A DNA stretch of 64,000 bases from Chalciporus piperatus. Its lineage: Eukaryota; Basidiomycota; Agaricomycetes; Boletales; Boletaceae. The stretch covers positions 62,001 through 126,000 of the forward strand of contig JBBPTG010000005.1 of the NCBI GenBank assembly GCA_038093975.1, given 5' to 3'. Shown piece after piece: positions 47,067 through 56,890 of the stretch. The position numbers and the translations under genes are program-made. The notes under the pieces were generated by a model. That model had not been told where the DNA came from and did not search any database. It was given only the letters and a program-made list of their open reading frames with translations. Position 1 is the stretch's first letter. Each line of letters starts with the position of its first letter.

Positions 47067-48741
47067 TCAAGCGGCGGGGTACTTCTTCGAGAAATCCTCG
47101 TGGAACTTGACCAGCTTGCCCACGTACTCCTCCACTCCCGGGCACAGGCACGTGAGCCGGTAGTGGTATTCGCCATCTTTTTGACCGAACCCAGATCCGG
47201 GTACGACACAGATACCAGTTGCATCGAGCAATGCGAGGGAATAGAACGCGTCAGGTTCTTTGCCCACGGCCTTGGCAGCCTCGACAGCCTTGGCGGAGAG
47301 CTCGACCTTGGGGTAAAGGTACAGCGCACCGGGCGAGTCAACACAGCTGACACCCTCGGCAGCATTGAGTGCAGCCACCATCTGACTGGTACGCTGTGCG
47401 AGTACCTTGTGGGTCGCATCTGTCTCCTTCTTCCAGAGCGCGTAGCTCTCGTCACCTTCCTTGGGGGGCCGCACCATGCACTCGACACCGATCTGACCTT
47501 GGAGAGGCGGGCAGAGTCCGACGCTGACCATCTTGTACATCATGGCGATGACATCGTCGTTGATGTTGGTGCACTCAAAGTAACCACCACGTCTACCACA
47601 CTCGCCAAAGACACCCTTGGAAATGGAGTGGAAAGAGACAAGGGAGACGTCTTTGCCAGATTCGACAACGACTTTCTTGAACGAGGTGAATGGATGAGTG
47701 GTGGGGCGGTGGAGGTTGGTCTGGTATACTTCGTCGGCGAGGAGAACGATGTTATAGTCTTGGCAGAGGTCGACGATCTCGTCTTGGGTCTTGCGATCGA
47801 GGAGGGCACCGGTTGGGTTACCGGGGTTGATGATCACGAGGGCTTTGGGTTGGGTCTTGCCCTCCTGACGGTTTTTTTCGAGGATAGCTCTGATTTCGCT
47901 GGCAGAGGTACTCCATTCGTTGGTTTCGTCGAGGTGGTATGGAATTGGGACACCGGAGAATTGAGCGAGGGTTGCCGTGTACAGGGGGTATTGGGGGATT
48001 GGTATGAGGATGCCAGATTTGCCAGGTTCGGATATCAGCATTGAGATGAGGAGTGATACACCGGCCGATGCACCACCGGTGAGGAAGATGTGATCTGGGT
48101 TTGCCGGGTGTCCGTCACGGGCTACATGTCAAGGCACGTGCAAGCAGGCGCACACACAGCAAGTCAGTTACAGGGGAGAGCGAAAGGAGGGGGAGACAGA
48201 CCTTGAATGAATTCGGCGACGTGCTTTCGGATGAGTGGTACACCCTGAGAGTGGGAATATGCACCAATAGAGCCGATTTCTTCCCAGAGTTCGTCGGCGC
48301 GGGCAATGACGTCCTTTGGGAACACATGCGGAGCAAGATTCTTGAGTTCCCTGTACTCCATCAACGCGGCAACCTGTCAGAGGAAATGTTAGGAGGCGAT
48401 TCCGCTGGTTCCGGTCGTTCGCGGGTGACGGAACCTACCTGTCTGACGAACGTGAGTGGGGGTTGGTCAAGACCCTTCTGCTGTGGGTTCCCGATGTTCG
48501 AGGATATGACCTGATTGAATGGGAGACCATGCCCTGTCGGGTTTTGCTGTAGCTGGACGCGGTATTGCTCTGCCTTGATGGCGAGCTCGCCACGAACGGC
48601 GTACTGCACGTTGCGTACGGCGGGGTTGAGGTCGTTGAGGGATAGTTTGCTCATTGTTGAGTGTGATCTCGTTCTGGGGAGTAAATTGAGTGAGCGGGAG
48701 AGCGATGAGTATCGGGTCAGTCTGATCATCGGAATTGCCAT
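47067..48741 (-). CDS. ALT1: Alanine aminotransferase with predicted mitochondrial presequence
   Basis: Interconverts alanine plus 2-oxoglutarate with pyruvate plus glutamate. The first exon starts at ATG 48741 with IRLTRYSSLSRSLNLLPRTRS, an Arg/Ser/Leu-rich presequence. Met 30 (base 48654) then begins SKLSLNDLNPAVRNVQYAVRGEL, the usual start of cytosolic forms. The PLP body has SSNIGNPQQ, IFLTGGASAGVSLL, IPIPQYPLYTATL, VIINPGNPTG, LLADEVYQ and SFHSISKGVFGECGRRGGY, with the Schiff-base Lys in ISKG. The C-terminal domain has LYLYPKVELS and GICVVPGSGFGQ. Introns fall after TFVRQ, after AEFIQ and at ARDGHP. The stop is at 47067-47069, convergent with the RING gene. Two initiation sites could give two compartments (inference). 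Confidence 0.95.
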
Positions 48742-48920
48742 ATCCTAACTACTAGCAGTAGGAAATCTGGAAAGAGAACAATTCATTCCACATGCGGAAG
48801 TAAACGGGCACATGACACAGAGTCACATGTCATTGGATCACATGACATCGGACATCGGGTACTTCCGAAGACATACTCTGTGATTTTTTTGATCTCATTG
48901 GAATCGCATTCGAGCGGAAT

Positions 48921-50946
48921 ATGCCAGACGCGTTCTTTGCAGCGAACAAAAACAAGAAACGGAAACGATCCGTCTCGTCCACCGACCAGCAGCAGAGCGC
49001 AAAGAAACTACTGCGGAGACACCGCACACCCGCACAGACGAATGGAAAGTCTAACCCAAAGAAACGCGACCAAGACGAGGAACTAGACGGGGACAGAACA
49101 GACGAGGACGATGCAAACATCGACGATCTAGATCTTCGTGCAAACGACGAACCCGAGTCAAGTGGAGACGAGGACATCGAAGAGACACCCGCGGAGAAGC
49201 GTCTCAGATTAGCAAAACTTTACTTGCAGACTGTAACAGACGGTCTCGGTGAGTGTGCTTGCGATCGCGTGACACTCACCATCTTATGTACCCCCGACAG
49301 CTGAAGGAGAATTTGATGCCGCCGAGGTTGACAAGGAGCTCATATCGGCACGTCTGCGTCAAGACGTCCTCGAACACTCCGGAAAAGTCCACTTATTCAT
49401 TGCGGACACCGTGAGTCCCGTCCTTGCCTTCATCCCTGTTCCAGGTACCTATCACGACTCCAGTACGATTTTACTGCCAGCGCTAGACTTCGCTGTCGCG
49501 GTCACCGATTGTCAGTGACGTCAGCTGTAGCTACTGAGGATGCCAAATATCTCTTCACTGCTTCGAAAGATGGGACAATAAACAAATGGGACCTCAGAAC
49601 CGGTAAAAAAACGGCCACTTTCCACAAGCAGCGTCTCGACCCAAAGGGAAAAGGAAAGGAGAGAGCAAATCCACACGACATCGAGGGTCACACCGATGAG
49701 GTGTTGGCGTTGGCTGTCACTGGTAACGGCCAATACCTAGCGAGCGGCGGGAAAGATAAGAAGCTAGGCGTGTGGGATGTAGAGAAAAATCAATGGGTCA
49801 GAGGTTTTGGGGGACATAAAGACCTCATATCCGTGCGTCACCTCCACCTGTGTTGATATCATCATTGACGACACGTATATTGTCCTATCTTGGATAACAG
49901 AGCCTTGCCTTTCGCAAAGGCACGCTCCAAATATACACCGGATCCTTCGACCGTACCATCAAACTATTCGACCTGTCTGTCATGGGCTATGTTGAGACTC
50001 TATTCGGTCACCAGGATACCATCGTTTCGCTGGACGCCCTCCGAGGGGAGACAGTCGTCACGGCGGGAGCTCGAGATCGCACGCTACGGTATTGGAAGAT
50101 TCCGGAGGAGAGTCAGCTCGTGTTCCGTGGTGGTGGGAAGAGTGCCCTTCGTGAACTGCTCGAAGGGGGTGCTTTCGAGGGGCATGAGAGCGACGAGGAG
50201 GGCGAGAGCAAGAAAGGGAATAAAGAGTCAAAGAGGAAATTTGTGGAGGGCAGCCTTGAATGTGTCGCAATGGTCGACGAAATGACTTTCATTAGTGGGG
50301 GTGACACAGGGTGCGTTTCGATCTCCAACACCCCACGACGGGTAAAGACGGCGCTAACAACCATGTTCTAGCTCGATATGTCTCTGGAACATTCAAAAAA
50401 AGAAGCCAGTTTACACACAGGCACTATGCCACGGCTTCCACGAAATTCAGTCGTCTACGGAAGGCGTCGTAAGTACACCGAGGTGGATAACATCAATAGC
50501 ATGTTTGCGCTATTCTGATGTCTTTGCATCTGGTATGTAACCCTTAGCGATCCATCTTCCACTAACATCATCCCCTGCTTGTGTGTGTAGGTTCGTGGGA
50601 CGGCATGATACGGGTATGGAAGATTGACTCGAAGCTGAAATCATTTTCGCTTGTGGGGACCGTTCCAGCCCCAGGTGTCGTGAACTCTCTTCAACTGCTT
50701 CCCACTCCCAGAGACTTCATAGATGGCGTCTCATGGGCCACCTCCTCCGACGCGTCTGATCCTAACGCCGCCTTGAAAACGAAAACGTCGGCGACGGTCA
50801 AGATAACGGGTATCGAGACACTCTTGCTGATCGCTGGGTTGGGTCAGGAGCATAGGTTGGGGAGGTGGTTGACCGTCAAGGGAGATGGTGCGTCAAACGC
50901 GACAGTCGTGGTAGCGTTTCGTCCGCGGACAGAGCAAAATTCGTGA
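48921..50946 (+). CDS. RRP9: U3 snoRNP WD40 protein Rrp9 (U3-55K)
   Basis: A core protein of the U3 small nucleolar ribonucleoprotein, used in early 18S rRNA processing in the nucleolus. The N-terminus is basic then acidic (NKNKKRKRS, EELDGDRTDEDD), followed by EETPAEKRLRLAKLYLQ, the signature that precedes the propeller in this family. The WD40 repeats begin LSVTSAVATEDAKYLFTASK with TINKWDLRTG, then EVLALAVTGNGQYLASGGKD with GVWDVE, then IYTGSFDRTIKLFDLS, then VVTAGARDRTLRYWKI. An acidic loop follows, then SICLWNIQKKKP and VFASGSWDGMIRVWKI. About seven introns. The start ATG 48921 sits 180 bases from the divergent ALT1 start. Stop TGA at 50944-50946. Confidence 0.93.
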
Positions 50947-51146
50947 CATGTATACCATATCCCGAGGCTTCCCATCTAGACTCATGATCTCATGGCACTA
51001 TGTAGGATCGGCTCCGATGTGTGAGCTACGCTGAAGCAAATGAATTTGTGGAACAACTTTGGTAATAAAAACACATCGCACAGGAAAGCAACACCCAGCA
51101 TTTTGACTGCGTAATCCCTCCGAAGTACAGGTAATTTCCACGGAAG

Positions 51147-52838
51147 CTAATATTGCTCATTGAGGACAACATTGGCGTGTGTCGTGCCATCCTCCATTAG
51201 AATGTATGTCTCTATTCCTTCCCCGGGGATCGTGGAGTGAAATACGAGGGAGCGAACGCCTCTTCCCCACCCAGGCTTGCTATATCCTCCATACCTATCA
51301 CATGGGTCAGCGACTTCCGAGTTGAGAAGTGTTATAATAAAAGACATACCCCGAATGCTTGTTGAAGCAGAATATTACATTATATGTCGGTTCGCAAGCA
51401 CACCATTCATTCCCATGATCTGTGAGCATCTTGGATAAACCCTGGCTGCATCCTGGCTAGGGACGAAACTTACCGTGACCGGAGATGACGGCACGTAGGT
51501 TCTTCACGTTAGTGTTCAGTGAGTGCCAAAATTCATTGTCTTTGCCAAGTGATGCAGGATCACCGGAAGCCTGGGTGGACCCTTGGCCCAATTTGTCCGC
51601 TTGAAAATATTGACCCCCTTGAGCATCAGCGTAATAGGCACAATGTGAGACTTACCATTCATTCCAGGGTTGATCGAATCGTCTAGATTCTCCTGAACCG
51701 CCTGGATAGCATGTCTACGCTTCTCAGCGAACATCGAATCAGGTCCGGTGACGAAAGGTACCTACGGGGGTATGTGAACGAAGGCAAGTGCGCTCCTCAA
51801 TTCAGGCGGACCCCAGGCATCATTCATCATCCTCGTTTCGCTTTCGATCCATCGGGCAACGCTTGAGTCGACCCAGTCTGGCATGTGATTTCCGTCCTGG
51901 TATACACCGCCTAAACTTCATGTAAAAATCTTCTCGTACTGCGTCCCGTATGCACACACCTCGCGAGTCGAAGAACCACAATATCAATGCAGGGATATTA
52001 TCTAGGGAAAATCAACCCTCTGTAGTTGGAGGAAAAGAATACGGAATCACCAGCAGCTGTCTCATAGACAGGTACCCAGTAATTTCCGGGTCCACCAGCG
52101 CCACCCACTCCAGGAGGGGCAAGGCGGGTATAACTCAAGGGCGAGAGTGTTGTTTCGCGAGAAATCTCTTCTGCACGAGTAATGTTGATGTGACTGTCGT
52201 GATTCTGCGGTTTTCCAAGGATCAGTGACTCCGCGTGCAATGCAAAGAGATGTTGAAGCGCTGACCCCAGAACTGGTCGAGAAGGGAACCTGTGCCTCGT
52301 TCAATGGACGGATTATAGAGTCTATCAAAGATGTAGAGTTTTCGCGGAATGTGTCTATGAGGCTTTGAGTGACCAGAATGTGGCGAGCAATGTTGCAACC
52401 AGCTCACTCTCCCCGGTGATGAGGTCCCCATTGATCACGCTGGGACATAATGATCAACCCAGTTTCCGACGCAAAATAAAACAGCCAGGGGCCTTACGCG
52501 TAGTCAGGGCTCTCAAGGTTTAACAACTTCTCCATCAGTGCATTCGTCTTGATATCCTGCTTTGGTCCCCACGTTTCCGATGGGTTCTCCCCAAAGTGAA
52601 CGTCGGAGAAGATCGTCAACTTGAAGTAGCCGTCTTCCCTGAAGCAGATCCGCGGTTTGTCGGGGTAAGGGTCAATGTACTTCGACCCAGTCGACGGAAC
52701 TCTCAGCGGGGTCTGTTCATTCAGCTTTGGTTGGCCGCGCCCAGAGGTGGGGAAGTTGACGACGTATGCATGAACGCAGCAGGCCAAGTAAGACATCGCC
52801 GCGAGACCCATGGGCACGTTCCAGAGGGATACAGCCAT
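51147..52838 (-). CDS. Calcineurin-like metallophosphoesterase, secreted or membrane-anchored
   Basis: The start ATG 52838 opens an N-terminal hydrophobic segment (VPMGLAAMSYLACCVHAYV) that looks like a signal peptide or anchor. The metallophosphatase motifs follow: FKLTIFSDVHFGE (D-x-H), VINGDLITGE (G-D), the GNHD-type block ending NHDSH, HIPPYA, and VISGHDHGNEWC (G-H-D-H). The overall order and the WFFDSRGG and SGYGGYSKPGWGRGVR segments match the fungal Dcr2/Sia1-like group of purple-acid-type phosphoesterases. About nine short introns. The C-terminus is ANVVLNEQY with stop at 51147-51149, convergent with RRP9 200 bases away. Substrate is unknown. Confidence 0.88.
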
Positions 52839-52946
52839 GTCTTCGTCTGACTCTGTCTAAATTCCGGCGGTCCTGAACGAGATTCAGTGGTGTTGGGAAC
52901 AGCAACGAGGGTTCAAACGTTCAAACGTTCAACTGATTGGTGTAAT

Positions 52947-52983
52947 TGGTGGTGGGCGAAGCCCACCAACAAAGCGTGACGCT
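52947..52983 (+). repeat. Left terminal inverted repeat of the MITE-like element
   Basis: Begins TGGTGGTGGGCG and ends GCGTGACGCT. It is the reverse complement of 53597-53633 at 36 of 37 positions. Confidence 0.88.
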
Positions 52984-53596
52984 CCCACGCCACCTTGAAG
53001 GGGGAGGGAAGAGGGATGCATGAAACCGTGCTACGCAGGCACGATTCGTCATTTTTAGACTTTGTGTTTGCGGGAGGACTTGGTCCAAATATCTTGAGCA
53101 ATTGAGTTATCAGAGCAGAATTTTGAATTAAAGCCTCGTTAATCAGATATGGTGTTCAGGTAGACCAGTTTTCACACTTCAAAGACGAAAATGAGAAATC
53201 CGTTCTGATAACCTTGTTGCCACAGTTGAAAGTATCAAAAATGTTGCAGTGAGTGAAACAATCCGACCACAGGACGTGCCTGCTTAGCTCTCGCAAGTTT
53301 ATCGCCCCTATCGACTGTAACTGAGGCGCGACCAATCAGATTCGGCAATATACAACCAAAATAGGAAACTCACGAAGAAGCTGTCGAGATACGATGGATA
53401 CTCACAGTCAATCCTTCGTGTCAACCCCACATACTGTAACATCTATTAGATCAAATAAATCCAGTTAGTCATAGGATGCTTTAATCGTATATTGGGTATA
53501 TTTCCACCACAATACTAAGCACAAAACAAGATGCTATTGACGAGCAATATGACGGTTTCAAGATTTTGGACGAGATAGGGGTTTTCTGCTTATATA

Positions 53597-53633
53597 AGCG
53601 TCACGCATTGTTGGTGGGCTTCGCCCACCACCA
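53597..53633 (-). repeat. Right terminal inverted repeat of the MITE-like element
   Basis: Begins AGCGTCACGC and ends GCCCACCACCA on the plus strand, mirroring the left terminus. GTGTAAT follows immediately. Confidence 0.88.
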
Positions 53634-53810
53634 GTGTAATGCGGGCTGCCAAAAACGGAACTCCCTCAGGGGCTCCAAGTCAACCTTGTACCTCCCAATC
53701 GTCGAGTCCTTACTACGACTACCAAGTCCTTCATATAGTCGAATTGAGACCCGCCGTTAACCCGGGCAAAAATTGGAGTTCAACCTTAGTTCAAACTCCA
53801 AACCTTCATC

Positions 53811-55423
53811 ATGATCCCAGATGAATTGATGTTTCACATCTTCCAATTTCTGAGTCCTTCAGAGGTCATCCCCCTTCGTCTTGTGAGTCCAATCAACTGG
53901 CTGTCAGTGTCGCTACGACCGCCTTGGCCTACGTAGTCACCGAGCTTTTCTGAGATGTTCTCTTCGTAGGTCTCAAAGCGGTTCAACTTTTTGTCTCGCG
54001 ACACACAGTTGTGGAGGACACTGTATGCGAGTGCTCGGTTGCCTCGCCCACCTGGACCATTCTTATTGCAATCTACTCGCTCTCTCGAACGCTCCTTGGT
54101 CCACTCAGAACGTGTTGCCCGTACTTGGACTCCGCAATCCGTCAACATTGTATCGCGGATTAATGGTCCAACTGGCCTAGGGTCAGCATATGCCTTTCTC
54201 TTCGGAAGATTGCTTATCTGGTCCGATGAGGGCCAAGTTCTCTCTGAGGATATCGAAACAGGACACCGTCAAGTAGTATGTGACGGCGATCTGCGGATAG
54301 TGTCAATTCGAGCTTGTCCTCTGTCGACTCCTGCGGACTGCGGGTTCTTCTCGCTCTAAGTAGGGCTAACGATTCACCCGAGTATGATAAGCAGGATCCT
54401 CAAAGGCATGTATAGTCTTCTGTCACCGGTCGATCTTCATCGATGTCTTTTTTCAAGCAAGCTTTTGGTGTTCTCCCTCGACGACGATACGAGTTCAACA
54501 TTGGGTCCTGTGACTCACGAGATGAACCTCCCGGCAAGTGCGTGGGATTTCCGCCTCTCTTTCAGCCCTTCGCTCTTATATCTTATTGGTCCGCACGGCG
54601 TTGCTCCTACGGTCATCGACCTTCGGACGTATGCTCTATATAAATTCCCACCATCTCATTTTAGTCCTGTGAGTACCGACACAAGCGTCGAGTTCCAGGA
54701 TCTCATCGGTTCCATGCTCACTCCACACAGCCTACAGGCACAGTGGACGAACCTTTAATGCAAGTAGTGCTCTCAGGGCCATATATCGTTTCCTTGCGAG
54801 AATTCGAGACCTTGGGCACGCTCGTCCAGATATACGCTGTCCCCACTTTACCCTCAACCGACTCTACCTTGAGTGAACTTCGCCTCACTCACGAAACCCC
54901 TCACTCGCGGAACCCTTCACGATCCTGAAGGAGCCCCCTCCGTGCTTGAGCCGCTTCGCGATCCTGTCGTTGACCCCCTCACTGGTGATACCATTCTGAG
55001 ATTCCTCCGCAGGCCCAGCGGGATCACTGGATACAAGACTATCTGCTCCTCACGATCCCAGCGACGGGCCCCAGTTCCACACAACCCCTTCCCTCGATGT
55101 TCAATATACGAGAACTTTTTGTTGTTCATGGGGAAACAGTGAGTGTCGATGTGTATGCTTCTGGTGACGGACATGGGAGGGGGATTATCGTCTCCTTCCC
55201 TGATGACAATGTCCGCTGCGAATGTTGTAAATTCTCGATTGACGCCAGTGGGGAGACATGCACGATTGTAGTCGGTGATACGACATCGGCCCTTGGATTC
55301 TTGTTCTCACCTGGACATCAATTCGATGGTGTTAGGGGAAGGATCTGCGATCGACATTGGATACGAGACGAAACAACCCATCGCGTCCGTTATATTCAAG
55401 CTGAAGTGTTTGATTTCCAGTAG
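53811..55423 (+). CDS. F-box protein
   Basis: The N-terminus is a clear F-box: MIPDELMFHIFQFLSPSEV then, across an intron (near 53881-53970), LRLVSKRFNFLSRDTQLWRTLY. F-box proteins recruit substrates to SCF ubiquitin ligases through Skp1. The rest looks like beta-strands of a divergent propeller (FLFGRLLIWSDEGQVL, LLVFSLDDD, MQVVLSGPYIVSLREF, FNIRELFVVHGETVSVDVYASG). The frame changes several times. Each change can be explained by an intron with GT and AG ends, for example GTGTCA (about 54300) to CCCGAG, GTGAGT (54669) to CACACAG, and GTGAAC (about 54870) to CCTGAAG. These borders are my best fit and some donors are weak. The end at 55423 is uncertain. The MITE-like element lies 178 bases upstream. 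Confidence 0.6.
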
Positions 55424-55866
55424 CTTTCTTTGTGTATCCAAGGGTAGAAGTCAATGGGTTGTTAGAGACTTTACCTTCTAATCTGAAAATGACCACTTCA
55501 TGGAGATCCAACTGACTGCCAATCACCTATTCTCCCCTTCGCGTTTTCGTATTCCATCTGCATTCTACGACCTTTGCATTCCTTGTGCAATCGTACAATC
55601 AAAAATACTAGGGAGAGAGTTGATTGTGCTTGGAGACTGGCCCGGGATCATGCGCATACATGCGTGTTTAATATTTGGCGACTGACTCCCAAGCCTTGTA
55701 ACATCCCACTGCCATATGCGATGAACAACTCAGTGAACATCCGGTACAGATTTGCGTGTGGTTTTGTACATGAGAGAGCTCTAGTGTATAATACAGCAAA
55801 AGGAACAGGATAAAGGTGGAACTGAATGCGCGGGAGAAATATGTGCGAAACGAAGAGAATGCAATG
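55424..55866. other. Convergent 3' region
   Basis: 443 bases between the 3' ends of the F-box gene and a minus-strand membrane-protein gene. Some open frame continues after 55423 (for example to 55685) and could be a further F-box exon if the end is misplaced. No separate gene is supported. Confidence 0.35.
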
Positions 55867-56730
55867 TCAGAAATCCTCTTGTGTGTCCTCTTCTACCTTG
55901 GGCTTCTTCGGGCTGGGACCCTCATTGTCGTTGTCGTTGTCGTGGACATGGTCCTTGTGAACGAGGACGGTAGACTCGTCAGATCCATCGTTCTCTTCTC
56001 GGATCCGAGTCTTTGTGCGGGAGAAATGTCGCCTGGTTTCGTACGCCCATTCTGCGATACCGGAAGGACCATCGGAACTGACGAGTACTCCGAGGCGCGT
56101 GGTCAGGTAAACAGAGACAATGAATGTCGTTAAGAAGACCGCGACGAGGAAGAGCGACCATAACATGAAGACCAAACATGCGACTTTCGTTTCCGAAAGC
56201 ATAGTCAGCCACAAAGGCAATTTGATGATGATCGAATGCATACCCAGTACGGCTTCGATGACAATGAATGCAATGGCTGCGGAAATAAGTGCGAGAAATG
56301 CGATGGAAGAGATGGCGAATACGGAGAGGCCGCTGTTCAAGAGTTCAAGAGTGAGACGCGTTCATTGGACTGACAACCCACATGAATGATATCACGGGAA
56401 GCGCAGAAAGAGCAGCGAATGTGGATAGGAAGGTCTTGTGAAGGTTAATGTATGCAATGCACGCGACAAAGAGGGAGAGGAGATACCATTCCGACTGGTT
56501 TCTCCTTGAACTTCCAAGAGACGTAGTTCAGCGCCGGTCGCGCATAGTGGTTCTCAAGCCTAAAGGACGGGCACGTCAATCGTCATTGCGCGTCCAAATT
56601 TGACAGACGGTGATACTTGCAAGTCGGCATATCGTTTGACTATCGTTGCGCTTCTCTGGAAGTAGCTTGCGAGGTTTTCCTGCATATCCGCGCCCTCTTG
56701 TGTCTGATGCGGGTCCATGTCGCTATTCAT
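55867..56730 (-). CDS. Small multi-span membrane protein with acidic tail (promethin/LDAF1-like possible)
   Basis: I do not firmly recognise this family. The start ATG 56730 opens NSDMDPHQTQEGADMQENL and a helical segment. After an intron the sequence LENHYARPALNYVSWKFKEKPVG leads into membrane spans: FLSTFAALSALPVISF, VFAISSIAFLALISAAIAFIVIEAVLG and ACLVFMLWSLFLVAVFLTTFIVSVYL. The C-terminus is hydrophilic, with HDNDNDNEGPSPKKPKVEED. Clustered hairpin-like spans after a short cytosolic part fit lipid-droplet assembly (promethin-type) or ER proteins, but this is only a guess from layout. Introns are near 56618-56560 and 56487-56340. The stop is at 55867-55869. Confidence 0.65.
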
Positions 56731-56890
56731 GACGGTGAAGGAGATGGTGGAAACTCGGGGGTAATGCACGGTAATGGGCCAGGATACTCCAGGGCTATTT
56801 AGGTCACGTGGTGCATATTCGCCTCTTCTGACTTGACTCTGACCACGATCTTACAAGTTGGGAGCATCCACAGTTCACTAGTGTACCAGG

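Larger units (their letters stand above)
52947..53633. mobile_element. Non-autonomous DNA transposon (MITE-like) with 37-bp terminal inverted repeats
   Basis: The two ends, 52947-52983 and 53597-53633, are inverted copies of each other over 37 bases with one mismatch (position 27). Each end holds a short palindrome, GGTGGGC-GAA-GCCCACC, that could form a hairpin. The element is flanked on both sides by the same seven bases, GTGTAAT (52940-52946 and 53634-53640), in direct orientation, as expected for a target-site duplication. The interior is AT-rich and has no open frame long enough for a transposase, so it would depend on an enzyme encoded elsewhere. The superfamily is not assigned. Confidence 0.85.
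52839..53810. other. Intergenic region containing an inverted-repeat element
   Basis: 972 bases between the divergent phosphoesterase and F-box genes. Most of it is the 687-base inverted-repeat element described separately, leaving about 100 bases of phosphoesterase upstream DNA and about 170 bases of F-box upstream DNA. Confidence 0.6.

Noticed and set aside
47100..48044. 314-codon plus-strand open frame
   Set aside because: It is antisense to the alanine aminotransferase exon, which has all catalytic motifs.
53811..55423. F-box gene as a pseudogene because the frame changes several times
   Set aside because: Each frame change can be bridged by a GT-AG intron of about 45-85 bases that keeps reading, so decay is not required by the sequence. 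Transcript data would settle it.
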